A stretch of 51,169 nucleotides of DNA, taken from Streptomyces sp. HPF1205 (GTDB lineage: Bacteria; Actinomycetota; Actinomycetes; Streptomycetales; Streptomycetaceae). The notes below the pieces were generated by a model. That model saw nothing but the letters and a program-made list of their open reading frames with translations, searched no databases and was not told where the DNA came from. The translations under genes were made by a program, and so were the position numbers. Position 1 is the first letter of the stretch; every line of letters starts with the position of its first letter. Below, piece by piece: positions 17,448-25,537 of the stretch. The DNA lies in contig NZ_JAINVH010000045.1 of assembly GCF_020400825.1 (NCBI RefSeq), forward strand, positions 1 through 51,169, read 5' to 3'.

Positions 17448-18197
17448 TCAGATCTGGCTCGCGCCGCCGTCTACGTAGAGCTCGGCGCCCGTCACGTAGG
17501 AGCTTGCCGGGCTCGCGAGGTAGAGCACCGCCTCCGCGATCTCCTCGGGCGCACCGAGCCGCCGCATCGGCACGCCGGCCGCGAGGTTCCCCAGCAGCGC
17601 CTCGGCCTGCTCCGGCTCGGCGGCCAGGCCGCTCAGGCCCGGCGTCGCGATCGGGCCGGGGGCGATGGCGTTCACCCGCACCCCGCGGCCGACGAGCTCG
17701 GCGGCCCAGCTGCGCGTGAAGCTGCGGATCGCGGCCTTGGACGCGGCGTAGACGCTGAACGACGCGGCGCCCTTGACGTCGATGTTCGAGCTGGTGAGCA
17801 CGATCGAGGCACCGGGGTTGAGCAGCGGCAGCGCCTTCTGCACGGTGAACACGGTGCCTCCGACGTTGGCCTCGAAGGTGTCGGTGAAGTGCTTCCAGGT
17901 GATGTCCTCAAGAGCGGCGAACTCGCCGCCCCCCGCGTTGGCGAAGACGATGTCGAGACCGGAGCCGCGCTGGGCGATGGCCTCGAAGACCGCGTCCAGG
18001 TCGTCGAGCGAGGACACGTCGCCCCGCACCGGGGTCACGGCCTCGCCGAGTTCGGCCTTGACCGCGTCGAGCTTCCCCGGGTTCCGCCCCGTCACCACGA
18101 CGTGCGCGCCTTCCGCGACGAACCGGCGTACGACCGCCAGCCCGATACCCGAGTTACCGCCGGTGACGAGCGCCGTCTTGCCGTCGAGCTGTCCCAT
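17448..18197 (-). CDS. short-chain dehydrogenase/reductase
   Basis: 249 residues, classical SDR. The cofactor motif TGGNSGIG is near residue 12, NAG (VFANAGGG) near 88, the catalytic Ser in VLTSSN near 138 and YAASK near 152. The C-terminus ends SYVTGAELYVDGG. Arg residues after the second strand (TGRNPGK) favour NADP(H). It is the first gene of the SDR-MDR unit and has a promoter framed by two palindromes, so it is probably the primary target of the local TetR repressor. Confidence 0.92.
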   Translation of the reverse strand: MGQLDGKTALVTGGNSGIGLAVVRRFVAEGAHVVVTGRNPGKLDAVKAELGEAVTPVRGDVSSLDDLDAVFEAIAQRGSGLDIVFANAGGGEFAALEDITWKHFTDTFEANVGGTVFTVQKALPLLNPGASIVLTSSNIDVKGAASFSVYAASKAAIRSFTRSWAAELVGRGVRVNAIAPGPIATPGLSGLAAEPEQAEALLGNLAAGVPMRRLGAPEEIAEAVLYLASPASSYVTGAELYVDGGASQI

Positions 18198-18217
18198 GAT
18201 CCTGTCCTCTCATTTTT

Positions 18218-18288
18218 GTACCACTCGGTACGTAAAGAGAAGCTACTCCTCCCATCGCCCCTGGTCAAATTTTTGTACCGAGCGGTAC
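18218..18288 (-). promoter_or_regulatory. SDR promoter with two TetR-type operators
   Basis: On the minus strand TTGACC (18268-18263) and TAGCTT (18245-18240) are spaced 17 bp. A perfect palindrome, GTACCGAGCGGTAC (18275-18288), lies just upstream of the -35. A related one, GTACCACTCGGTAC (18218-18231), lies just downstream of the -10. Both are preceded by T-runs. The layout is classic for repression by a dimeric TetR protein, presumably the one encoded at 15593-16267. Confidence 0.72.
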
Positions 18289-18360
18289 GGTGATGCCGCG
18301 GAGGACCAGCACGACCCCCTGCTCGACCGCGTCGAGGGCGCCCGCCTCTCGCGTCGGCCG

Positions 18361-18801
18361 TCAGGCCGTAGCGGGACCGCGGCCCGCGCGGAGCGGGATC
18401 CCGGCGACGACGGACGTGCCGCGGACCGGCCGCCGTACGACCGCCCAGGCGGCGGCGAGCGAGTCCACGAGGAGCAGGCCGCGCCCACTCTCGGCGTCCA
18501 CCCCGGGACACCCCGGCTTGAGCGTGCCGTCGGCGCCACCGGTTCCGGGATCGGACACGGCGAGCCAGTAGTGCCCGTCGGCCGGCCACAGCACGACCTC
18601 GACCAGGTCATCCTCCGGGTCCCTGGCGCCGTACCGGATGGCGTTGGTGACCAGTTCTGACGCCAGCAGCGCCATATCCGCACCGAGACGGGCCCGCAGC
18701 CCGCGCGGAAGGGCTTCGGCCACGGTCCGCCGGGCGCGCGGCACGGACGCGGGGTGCGCGGGAAAGCGCCAGAGGGAGGGTACGAGCGGGACGTCGGGCA
18801 T
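18361..18801 (-). CDS. RsbW-like ATP-binding protein (anti-sigma type)
   Basis: About 146 residues from the ATG of MPDVPLVPSLWRFPAHP. It has the HATPase_c_2 layout: VPRARRTVAEAL, N-box ALLASELVTNAIRYG near residues 44-58, a G1-like SDPGTG and a G2-like ESGRGLLLVDSL. In Streptomyces, solo proteins of this kind are common next to XRE/DUF397-type loci. They may act as anti-sigma kinases or merely as ATP-binding partners. It is divergent from the XRE gene, and the shared intergenic region carries an 18-bp palindrome. An upstream in-frame start would add about 50 unrelated residues and is rejected. Confidence 0.85.
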   Translation of the reverse strand: MPDVPLVPSLWRFPAHPASVPRARRTVAEALPRGLRARLGADMALLASELVTNAIRYGARDPEDDLVEVVLWPADGHYWLAVSDPGTGGADGTLKPGCPGVDAESGRGLLLVDSLAAAWAVVRRPVRGTSVVAGIPLRAGRGPATA

Positions 18802-18956
18802 GGCGAACTCCGTTGCGTTGCAGAGGGTTTGAGGTCGCCGGTGGCCTACCGCCCTGGTCGCGAACACCCCCGCCCCAGGGCAGGCGGGCATGCTCGCGCG
18901 GTGCGCTTCCGGCTGTCGCGGTGTGTAGCTCTCGCAGAACCGACAGTAAGGCATGT

Positions 18957-18974
18957 GGTGGTAGAATTACCACC
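18957..18974. promoter_or_regulatory. palindrome between RsbW-like and XRE genes
   Basis: GGTGGTAGAATTACCACC is a perfect 7-bp inverted repeat with a 4-bp centre, about 80 bp before the XRE start and about 155 bp before the divergent ATPase start. It sits in an unusually AT-rich patch and is a good candidate operator for the XRE protein. Confidence 0.5.
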
Positions 18975-19055
18975 TGTTCGTGGAGCATAACCATGCGTTA
19001 GTGATCGGGACTCGCGGCTAGGCTCTTTGACGCCTCGTCGGACGGAAGGAGCCAC

Positions 19056-19904
19056 ATGCCCCCGAGGACGACCCCGACGCAACGTCAGATGCGGCTTGGG
19101 AGCGAGTTGCGCCGGATCCGCACCGACGCCGGCATGTCCACAGAGGCCGCAGCAGGCCTACTGGGCGTAGATCGCGGCAAGATCTCCAACATGGAGTCCG
19201 GTGTTCGCGGCATCAGCGAAGATCGCCTGCGTACGCTCGCTTGCAACTGCGACGTCACCGACACGAAGTACATCGAAGGACTCGTCGAGCTTGCCCAAGC
19301 GCGTCCCGGATGGTGGGAGCGTTATCGCGGCAGCCTGCCCCAGGGCTTCCTGGACATCTCCGAAACGGAAGCCCGGGCCACACGCATTCGCGGGGCCAAC
19401 ACCGTGCACGTGCCCGGCATTCTGCAGACCTCCGAACAGGCGATGGCCATCTTCCGCGCCGTGGTCCCGGCGCTGCCGGAGCATGAGGTCGCGCTTCGCC
19501 TGGCCCACCGTTCCGAACGGCAGCAGGTGATCGTCGGCGACGAGGCGGTCCCGTACGTCGCCGTCATTCACGAGGCCGCGCTGCGCATGCAGTTCGGCGG
19601 CCCCGTTGTGGCCCGGGCACAACTGGAGTACCTCCTGGAGATGTCCGAGCGCGACAACGTCACCCTGCAGGTGCTGCCTTTCGCCCATGGGGCCTTTCCG
19701 GGCGCAGGCCAGACCGTCGTCTACGCCGAGGGAACTGTGCCCCGACTCGATACAGTGCAGGTGGACAGCTCCCACGGACCGACCTTCCTGCACTCCGACG
19801 CTCAACTGGCGAAATACCGTGCGCAGCTCGATCTGTTGGAAGGACTGGCCCTGTCGCCGGAGCAGTCCCGCGACTTCATCCGCCAGATCGCCCGCCAACT
19901 GTGA
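19056..19904 (+). CDS. XRE regulator with DUF5753 (Scr1 family)
   Basis: 282 residues. The HTH is at residues 10-65 (LGSELRRIRTDAGMSTEAAAGLLGVDRGKISNMESG). The C-terminal DUF5753 effector-like domain covers about 95-275 (RIRGANTVHVPGILQTSEQAMAIF, VIHEAALRM, DNVTLQVLPFAHGAFPG). This is the large Scr1/WhiJ-like family that, in Streptomyces, pairs with small DUF397-type proteins and RsbW-like ATPases to modulate development or antibiotic production. Three such small genes follow, the first only 10 bp downstream. GGAAGGAG is placed well before ATG 19056. Confidence 0.9.
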   Translation: MPPRTTPTQRQMRLGSELRRIRTDAGMSTEAAAGLLGVDRGKISNMESGVRGISEDRLRTLACNCDVTDTKYIEGLVELAQARPGWWERYRGSLPQGFLDISETEARATRIRGANTVHVPGILQTSEQAMAIFRAVVPALPEHEVALRLAHRSERQQVIVGDEAVPYVAVIHEAALRMQFGGPVVARAQLEYLLEMSERDNVTLQVLPFAHGAFPGAGQTVVYAEGTVPRLDTVQVDSSHGPTFLHSDAQLAKYRAQLDLLEGLALSPEQSRDFIRQIARQL

Positions 19905-19914
19905 GGAGTACCCG

Positions 19915-20106
19915 ATGCCCGAGATCACCTGGGACGAACCCTTCTGCGGCGAGGGAAGCTCCTGCTTCCGCCTCGGCACCGACGCCGACGGCAACGGCTA
20001 CATAGCCATCGCCGGGCAGGAGGACCGATTCCTCACCGACTCCATCGACGCCCTGCGCACCCTGATCACCGACATCAAGACAGGCAAGGCCGACCACCTG
20101 CTGTAG
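19915..20106 (+). CDS. small XRE-associated (DUF397-like) protein, copy 1
   Basis: 63 residues, acidic: ITWDEPFCGEGSSCFRLG, then GYIAIAGQEDRFLTDS and a helical C-terminus ending GKADHLL. The W...C....C....D pattern and the position right after a Scr1-type XRE gene suggest the DUF397-type accessory class, though the sequence is not a canonical DUF397. GAGGAG lies 8 nt upstream. It is followed by two near-identical copies. Confidence 0.8.
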   Translation: MPEITWDEPFCGEGSSCFRLGTDADGNGYIAIAGQEDRFLTDSIDALRTLITDIKTGKADHLL

Positions 20107-20239
20107 GACGGACTGCCGGAGACGCACCCAATTCCCGCCACCGGCAACCAGACTGGACCCGGCGCACCGGCCCGGAGTCGGCGAATGCCGACGCACACGG
20201 TCTCAGCCACACCATCACAGGCACTGCGAGGAGTACCTG

Positions 20240-20431
20240 ATGCCCGAGATCACCTGGGAAGCCCCCTTCTGCGGAGAAGGAAACAACTGCTTCCGCCTCG
20301 GCACCGACGCCGACGGCAACGGCTACATAGCCATCGCCGGCCAAGAGGACCGATTCCTCACCGACTCCATCGACGCCCTGCGCACCCTCATCACCGACAT
20401 CAAGACAGGCAAAGCCGACCACCTGCTGTAG
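20240..20431 (+). CDS. small XRE-associated (DUF397-like) protein, copy 2
   Basis: 63 residues. It differs from copy 1 at only a few N-terminal positions (WEAPFCGEGNNC instead of WDEPFCGEGSSC); the C-terminal 43 residues are identical. It keeps its own GAGGAG ribosome site and ATG, so all three copies look expressed from one message. Selection for dosage or recent duplication could both explain the identity. Confidence 0.8.
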   Translation: MPEITWEAPFCGEGNNCFRLGTDADGNGYIAIAGQEDRFLTDSIDALRTLITDIKTGKADHLL

Positions 20432-20540
20432 GACGGACCGCCGGAAACGCACACCAATTCTCCCCACCGACAACCAAACTGGACCTGATCGACGCACTTG
20501 ATCTCATCCACACCATCACCGGCACTGTGAGGAGCACCCG

Positions 20541-20732
20541 ATGCCCGCCATCACCTGGGAAGCCCCCTTCTGCGCCGAGGGCAACAACTGCTTCCGCCTC
20601 GGCACCGACGCCGACGGCAACGGATACATAGCCATCGCCGGCCAAGAGGACCGATTCCTCACCGACTCCATCGACGCCCTGCGCGCCCTCATCACCGACA
20701 TCAAGGCAGGCAAGGCCGACCACCTCTTGTGA
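20541..20732 (+). CDS. small XRE-associated (DUF397-like) protein, copy 3
   Basis: 63 residues. Changes from copy 2 are conservative: Glu to Ala at position 3, CGEG to CAEG, and two Thr to Ala changes in the C-terminal helix. Its stop is 13 bp from the end of the convergent 693-residue protein gene. The ORF and ribosome site are intact. Confidence 0.8.
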   Translation: MPAITWEAPFCAEGNNCFRLGTDADGNGYIAIAGQEDRFLTDSIDALRALITDIKAGKADHLL

Positions 20733-20745
20733 ACGACCGGGTCCG

Positions 20746-22827
20746 CTATCGGGGTGGCAGCGTGCCGCGCGGCGCGGACCGGGTGGCCGGCCCCGTGGCG
20801 GACCGCGTCGCGTACAGCAGGCGCCTGGAGTCGTCTCTCACGCCCAGCACCACCACGCAGGTGAGAAGGCAGTACATGAAGGCCACGCCGGAGGCGAAGA
20901 AGCTGCCGACGAGCGAGTCGGCGTTGGGTGCCGTGGCCGCCGCGATGGCCACGACCGCGTTGCTCCGGCGGAGCACGCGCAGCCGTCTGCCGGCGAAGAC
21001 GTGCAACGGTACGTTCGTGTCGTGCTGCACCCCGTCGCGGGTGAGGTCGAGGACGGCCACGACCGAGGCGACGATGCTGCCGACGACAGGAACCAGCGCG
21101 GTGTCGGCGATCAGCAGGAGCAGGGCGAGAAGGGAGATGAGCATGCTCAGACCGGCCGTCTTCATCACGTCCATGAAGTCGCGGTCCGTCAGCCGGTACG
21201 AGACGTCGACGGTGACGTGTGCCATGTGCTCGTCGTCGCCGCCGTCGGTCTCGATGTCGAACTGCTCCACCCGGGACGTGGTCCCCCCGGTGCGCGCCGG
21301 TAGGAGCCGGACGCCCTCCGTCGCCCGGACGCCGGTGAATTCGAGGCCGTCGGGGACGGCGAACTCCAGCCGGTTGCGTACCTCCAGGGGCAGCGTCAGC
21401 GTCATGGAGACGACGACACCGCCGAGGCCGAGCAGGCCGAGGCGGTGCGTGGTGTAGTCCTCCTCGTAGCCGTAGGTCACCTCGGACGGCAGCCCCGGGT
21501 AGACGTCCAGGAGGGCGACGACGGGCGTGTACCGCATCAGACCGGCGACGCGGTCCCGCAGGAACCCCTCCACGTCCTCCGCCTGCCGGGTGCGGCGCAG
21601 CAGCGCGGTCAGCTCGTCGGTCCCGCTGTGCCAGCCGACGGAGTTCAGCTGCCGGGACAGCTCGGCGCGCGTCGAACTCCCCGCGGCCTCCTCGCGATCG
21701 TCACCGTTCCCCCCGTTCTCCCCGTTCCCACCGCTCTCACCGCTGTCCAGGAGCCGGCCGACCCCCCGCGCCACGGCGCGGACGGTCTCGCTCGCCCGCA
21801 GCACGTTGAGCTGCCCGACCCCGCGCTCGTGCAGCTGCAGCACGTCGAGCCGGTCCCAGCGGTCCCCCGGCAGGACATCGGCCAGGACCATGCTCCGGCC
21901 GGGGCGGTCCTCCGTCGCCAGTCTCGTGGTGATCTGGTGCGCGGCCACGGTGCTGGACGGCAGCTCGACACGATGGGTGCGGGTGGTGATGGTCCTTGAC
22001 GGCTGGGTCATGTCCTCCAGCAGCCGCAGCTCACCGCCGAGCACGGGCATGCCGCGCGGGTCGATCGTCGTGCTGGCCTCCGGCACGACCATCGCGGTGA
22101 GGGGGGTGACCGGAGCCGGCCGTTCCGTGTAGTGGACGACGAGGTCGCGGGCGAGCAGCACGAGCCGGGTGACCGTGGGATCGGCCGGCGTCCCGTAGCG
22201 GGCGAGGTGGTCGTCGAGCAGGACGACCGTGCCGTGCTCGACGTGGGCGGGCGCGTTGAGGATCTGCGCCACGGCCTTGATGATCCCGGCGAGTGCCTGG
22301 TCCGCGGGTGCCGGGGAGGCGGCTGCCAGGCCGGCCGCGGCACGCCCCGCCGCCTCCGCGTACCCGGCGGCGAGGGCGCTGTGGGCGAAGGCCGCGAGCC
22401 GTTCCGCCGCCTGCTCGGTGCGGAAGGCCGCCAGATGCCGGACCTCGTGCACGTACCAGGCGAGCCGGTCGGTGCGCAGCGGCTCCAGCGGCTGGTGGTA
22501 GTACGTGGCCGCGATCCTGTGCGCCCTGTGGTACGTCGTCGGCCGCTCGGTCCGCATGCGGTCGGTCAGCGCGGTGCGCAGGGTGGAGCGGATGCCGTAC
22601 CGGGGGCCGTCCTCCGGCTCGGGGTACGGGACCCGGTCCTCGACGACCAGCGGGGAGGCCACCACCTCCTCTGGCGTGACGTCCGTCCCCAGGTCCGCCG
22701 CGGTGTAGGCCACGATGTCCACGGTGAACCAGTGGTGCACGGCGAGCATTTCGAGCAGCCGGGCCTGGTCCGCGGGCACCTGCTCGAAGCGGGCGAGGGC
22801 CTGCTCGGTGACGGGTTCCTGACTCAT
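20746..22827 (-). CDS. large protein with C-terminal membrane segments, NTPase operon
   Basis: About 693 residues from the ATG of MSQEPVTEQALARFEQVP. The N-terminal 230 residues are helical and resemble the winged-helix/TPR-like regions that follow STAND NTPases (LLEMLAVHHWFTVDIVAYTAADLG). The middle contains beta-rich segments and a Gly/Asn spacer (SGGNGENGGNGD). The C-terminus has about four membrane segments (TAGLSMLISLLALLLLIADT, VPVVGSIVASVVAVLDL, NAVVAIAAATA, ASGVAFMYCLLTCVVVLGV). It starts 4 bp after the P-loop gene stop and so acts with it. The family is not recognised; a membrane-acting effector controlled by the NTPase is one reading. Confidence 0.7.
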   Translation of the reverse strand: MSQEPVTEQALARFEQVPADQARLLEMLAVHHWFTVDIVAYTAADLGTDVTPEEVVASPLVVEDRVPYPEPEDGPRYGIRSTLRTALTDRMRTERPTTYHRAHRIAATYYHQPLEPLRTDRLAWYVHEVRHLAAFRTEQAAERLAAFAHSALAAGYAEAAGRAAAGLAAASPAPADQALAGIIKAVAQILNAPAHVEHGTVVLLDDHLARYGTPADPTVTRLVLLARDLVVHYTERPAPVTPLTAMVVPEASTTIDPRGMPVLGGELRLLEDMTQPSRTITTRTHRVELPSSTVAAHQITTRLATEDRPGRSMVLADVLPGDRWDRLDVLQLHERGVGQLNVLRASETVRAVARGVGRLLDSGESGGNGENGGNGDDREEAAGSSTRAELSRQLNSVGWHSGTDELTALLRRTRQAEDVEGFLRDRVAGLMRYTPVVALLDVYPGLPSEVTYGYEEDYTTHRLGLLGLGGVVVSMTLTLPLEVRNRLEFAVPDGLEFTGVRATEGVRLLPARTGGTTSRVEQFDIETDGGDDEHMAHVTVDVSYRLTDRDFMDVMKTAGLSMLISLLALLLLIADTALVPVVGSIVASVVAVLDLTRDGVQHDTNVPLHVFAGRRLRVLRRSNAVVAIAAATAPNADSLVGSFFASGVAFMYCLLTCVVVLGVRDDSRRLLYATRSATGPATRSAPRGTLPPR

Positions 22828-22831
22828 GCCA

Positions 22832-23716
22832 TCAGCCTTCCCGGCGGCCCTGGTCGAGGGTCGTCGTCCCGCGGCCGTCCGGACGCGCCCCGGCGGTTTC
22901 GTGCGGCTCCACAAGTTCGGTGGGCTCGGTGGGCTCGGTGTGGTAAGCGAAGAACTCGGCGAGCAGCCCCGGCACGCCTCCGTGCGCCTCCCGGATCGCC
23001 ACGGCCTTCTCCCTCAGGCTGGCGAATCCGAGCGCCTCGATCCAGTCCTCCACGGCCGCGACGTCGAACGGCGGCAGCACCAGCGTGCGCGCGGCGCCGG
23101 AGTACGGGCGGGACAGGCGCGGCACCTCCCGTCCGGCCACGAACACGCTGACTTCCCTCCTGCTGAGCAGGTTCGGCAGGAGGCTGCGGCCGAGCCAGTC
23201 CCGCATCGGCTGGGCGCACGCCTCGAAGCCGTCGAAGCAGACCACCGGCCTGCGGGCGTCGGCGACCAGGTTGTCCAGCAGCGCGTCGCTGAGCGAGGCG
23301 GTCTGCAGGCCGCGGTCCTCGGACTGGGTGATCAGCTGGATGGCGGAGTTGCGCACCCGCACGTCGGTGAACTCGACCTGTACCGGCCCGGACTGCCGCG
23401 CGAACCGGTCCCGGGCGGCCCGGTAACTGGGCACCTCGACCTGCTGCCTGCGGGCCTGGATGGCGAGTGCCTCCAGCACCTCGTGTTCCACGACCAGCCG
23501 CGACAGGTCCACGAAGTACACGTCACTGGCCGCGTGCCGCTCGTAGATCTCGAACAGAAGGGAGGACTTGCCGATGTCCCGCGGTCCCTCGAAGAACAGC
23601 GCCTGCCGTTCCTCGTCGCTGTCGCCTCGCGTGTTCCGCGCCGTGAGCCGTGCCGCGCTCTCCAACTGCTCGGTACGGTCGATGTGCTGGTGTTGTCGTG
23701 CTGCCGATCGAGGCAC
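22832..23716 (-). CDS. P-loop NTPase (STAND/AAA-like)
   Basis: About 294 residues from a GTG. Walker A is FFEGPRDIGKSSLL near residue 42, and a Walker B-like RPVVCFDGFEA lies near 155. It continues with LLSRREVSVFVAGRE and a helical lid, as in AAA/NACHT-type switches. It is sandwiched between a one-TM small protein and a large membrane-anchored protein, all in one leftward operon. Sensor NTPases with membrane partners occur in bacterial conflict and signalling systems, but no named system matches here. Its Pro/Glu/Thr C-terminus (HTEPTEPTELVEPHE) is a linker. Confidence 0.72.
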   Translation of the reverse strand: MPRSAARQHQHIDRTEQLESAARLTARNTRGDSDEERQALFFEGPRDIGKSSLLFEIYERHAASDVYFVDLSRLVVEHEVLEALAIQARRQQVEVPSYRAARDRFARQSGPVQVEFTDVRVRNSAIQLITQSEDRGLQTASLSDALLDNLVADARRPVVCFDGFEACAQPMRDWLGRSLLPNLLSRREVSVFVAGREVPRLSRPYSGAARTLVLPPFDVAAVEDWIEALGFASLREKAVAIREAHGGVPGLLAEFFAYHTEPTEPTELVEPHETAGARPDGRGTTTLDQGRREG

Positions 23717-23758
23717 CCGGTCCTCACGCCCCCTGTCCGCTGCCGTCGTGCCGAGTCG

Positions 23759-24118
23759 TTACGGGGTGCTCTGATCCGGTGAGGCGTCGGGCTGCGCCGC
23801 CGGGCGCTCCGGTGCGGCCGGCCCGTTGTCCGGAACGATGTCCAGGACGCTGTTCTCGAACCGGGTCCTCCTGAACGACGTCCTCGCCCCCTTGACGATC
23901 CGCAGGTAGGACCGCTTGGCCGTGAAGTCGTCCGTCTGGACGGTCTGCCCGGGCAGCTGCTTGGCCTCCGGCGCCCCGTCCACCCGGGCCCGCACGCCGA
24001 GCCCCCGGAACTGCGCGCTGCGCAGCGAACCGCGGCGCAGGCCGAAGACGATCGCGACCACGGCGATGACCACGACCAGGCCCACGATCGCGAGTTGCGC
24101 CGGACTGAGATCCGCCAT
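23759..24118 (-). CDS. small one-TM protein, first gene of NTPase operon
   Basis: 119 residues. After MADLSPAQL comes one membrane segment (AIVGLVVVIAVVAIVFGL), followed by a basic cytoplasmic part with QFRGLGVRARVDG and KGARTSFRRTRFENSVLDIVPDN, and a Pro/Ala tail. No family is recognised. The gene precedes the P-loop NTPase gene by 42 bp. It could anchor or regulate the NTPase at the membrane. ATG 24118 is the first start that places the membrane helix at the N-terminus. Confidence 0.68.
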   Translation of the reverse strand: MADLSPAQLAIVGLVVVIAVVAIVFGLRRGSLRSAQFRGLGVRARVDGAPEAKQLPGQTVQTDDFTAKRSYLRIVKGARTSFRRTRFENSVLDIVPDNGPAAPERPAAQPDASPDQSTP

Positions 24119-24363
24119 GGCTGTCCCCCCTGTCCTCCCCATGCGTTTCCCCCCGCCGCCGCGATGCTGACGGCCCGTGAGAACCATGCCACAACGGCAG
24201 CTTGCCGAGGAGGGGATACGGACAAGTCGCCGGAAGCGCGCGGTTCAGGCGGAATGGGAGGGGCCGGGGGGACGGGGGAGGTGGCCGAGGGGAGCCGACG
24301 GGGCCGGGAGCGGGGGGTAATTCGCGGGCCGAGCCGTCGGGCCCCGGGCAGGGAGGCCGACGC

Positions 24364-25206
24364 TCAGCCGAGTTTGCGCAGCACCTCGGCCACGGTCGCC
24401 CGGTACGTGCGCAGCGCCCGCAGCCCGGCGGCGTAGCGGTCGCGGTGGCGTGCGATGTCCGCGGCCTGTGCCCGCGCCCGGGCCGCGTGCCAGATCTCGA
24501 CCGTACGGTGGCGGCGCTTGCAGGTGACGTCCGCGACGGCGGTGTCCCGCTCCCGTTGCGTGTGGCGGGTGTTGCCGTCGCTGCCCCGGTGCCAGGCGGG
24601 GTCCGTGTATGCCTTGGCGGGGTCGGGATAGCGCGTGAATCCCTGGTCCGCCACGCAGCGGGACCACACGGCCCAGGCCGCGCGCAGCCGCGGATCGCTC
24701 TTGACCGCCTTGTCGACCTCGAACCCTCTCGTGCTTGCGTAGAGCCAGTCCCGCCGCACGTCGATGCCGCGCATCAGCCGCCGGTCCGCCTCGGCCTCGC
24801 AGCCGGGCCAGTCCGCGTACTCGGCCCCGGTCATCCGGCGGCCCTCCGGCCGCGGGTCCGGGTGCTTCGCGGGATCCCAGCCGTAGCCCCAGCGGCGGGC
24901 GGTGGCGGGGTCGACGACCCCGTAATCGGTGCCGACCGCGGTGACGGCGATCGGATCCGTGGGGTAGCGGGGGTCGAGCGGAAATCCCGGGTGGCCGCGC
25001 CGCGCCATGCACTGGCGGACCAGCAGCGCCGTTGCCCGCTGGGACCGCTGGTAGTCCCGCGACGTGAAGCCGTAACGGTCCGCCGGAAGGGGGCCGAGGT
25101 CCGCCACCGTCCGGACCCCCTGCGGCCGTTCGGAACCGCAGACGCAGAACACCGCGACCACCGCCACCCCTGCCGCGGCACCTCGCCGCCACCCCCACCG
25201 CGCCAT
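24364..25206 (-). CDS. secreted protein of unknown function
   Basis: About 280 residues starting MARWGWRRG. A twin-basic start and hydrophobic AAAGVAVVAVFCVCG form a signal sequence; Cys residues at its end resemble but do not fit a lipobox. The mature part has conserved-looking Cys (VRQCMARRG, WPGCEAE, WSRCVADQG, DVTCKRRH), as in the large family of Streptomyces secreted proteins with regularly spaced Cys and YxxPxxxxxxDPxW segments. Function is unknown. It is transcribed alone, 245 bp downstream of the start of the NTPase operon. Confidence 0.7.
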   Translation of the reverse strand: MARWGWRRGAAAGVAVVAVFCVCGSERPQGVRTVADLGPLPADRYGFTSRDYQRSQRATALLVRQCMARRGHPGFPLDPRYPTDPIAVTAVGTDYGVVDPATARRWGYGWDPAKHPDPRPEGRRMTGAEYADWPGCEAEADRRLMRGIDVRRDWLYASTRGFEVDKAVKSDPRLRAAWAVWSRCVADQGFTRYPDPAKAYTDPAWHRGSDGNTRHTQRERDTAVADVTCKRRHRTVEIWHAARARAQAADIARHRDRYAAGLRALRTYRATVAEVLRKLG

Positions 25207-25537
25207 GCGAAGGAATTTTAGCGACGCGACCACCGCCGCGCGCCCGCGGTCCGGCCTTCGGGTCCGGTGCCGGCGGGGCGATCCGCACCAGAGCAGATCA
25301 CCGGCCACCCCGCCCTCACCGAAGGCCTGTACGCGCGGAACGGCGAGAGGCACGCCCACAGCGCCGGCACGGCCCGGCCTCGGGGCTCACCATGCCGCCG
25401 TGATCCTCAATGCGGTAGCCTGCCGCGCCGACCGCGCCGCGCCGGCACCGCCCGGAGACAACGGAAGCACTACTCGGATCGAACGCGCAATGGCGTGCGC
25501 TGAACCGGTGTCAGTCCAGGGTTCTAGCATCCGACCC
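25207..25537. other. 331-bp intergenic region, no gene seen
   Basis: Between two divergent genes. No coding potential I trust, no clear promoter and no repeat. The last bases before 25538 lack a strong Shine-Dalgarno. Confidence 0.5.

Larger units (their letters stand above)
19915..20732 (+). repeat. tandem triplication of a 63-codon gene unit
   Basis: Three copies of the same small gene start at 19915, 20240 and 20541, giving unit spacings of 325 and 301 bp. Coding parts are nearly identical at the nucleotide level. The intergenic parts are also homologous but diverged by small indels: each has GGACGG just after the stop, then a CGCAC-CAATTC stretch and a GAGGAG ribosome site. Tandem duplication of gene plus leader is the simplest explanation. 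Confidence 0.85.

Noticed and set aside
18251..18267. 17-bp exact match (CCCATCGCCCCTGGTCA) between the SDR promoter region and the inner end of the right transposon repeat at 12605-12621
   Set aside because: No further similarity on either side and no functional link; a chance match is plausible in GC-biased DNA.
19915..20732. Direct repeats that might suggest a CRISPR-like array
   Set aside because: The repeated units are about 300 bp and encode intact 63-codon genes, so they are gene duplications.
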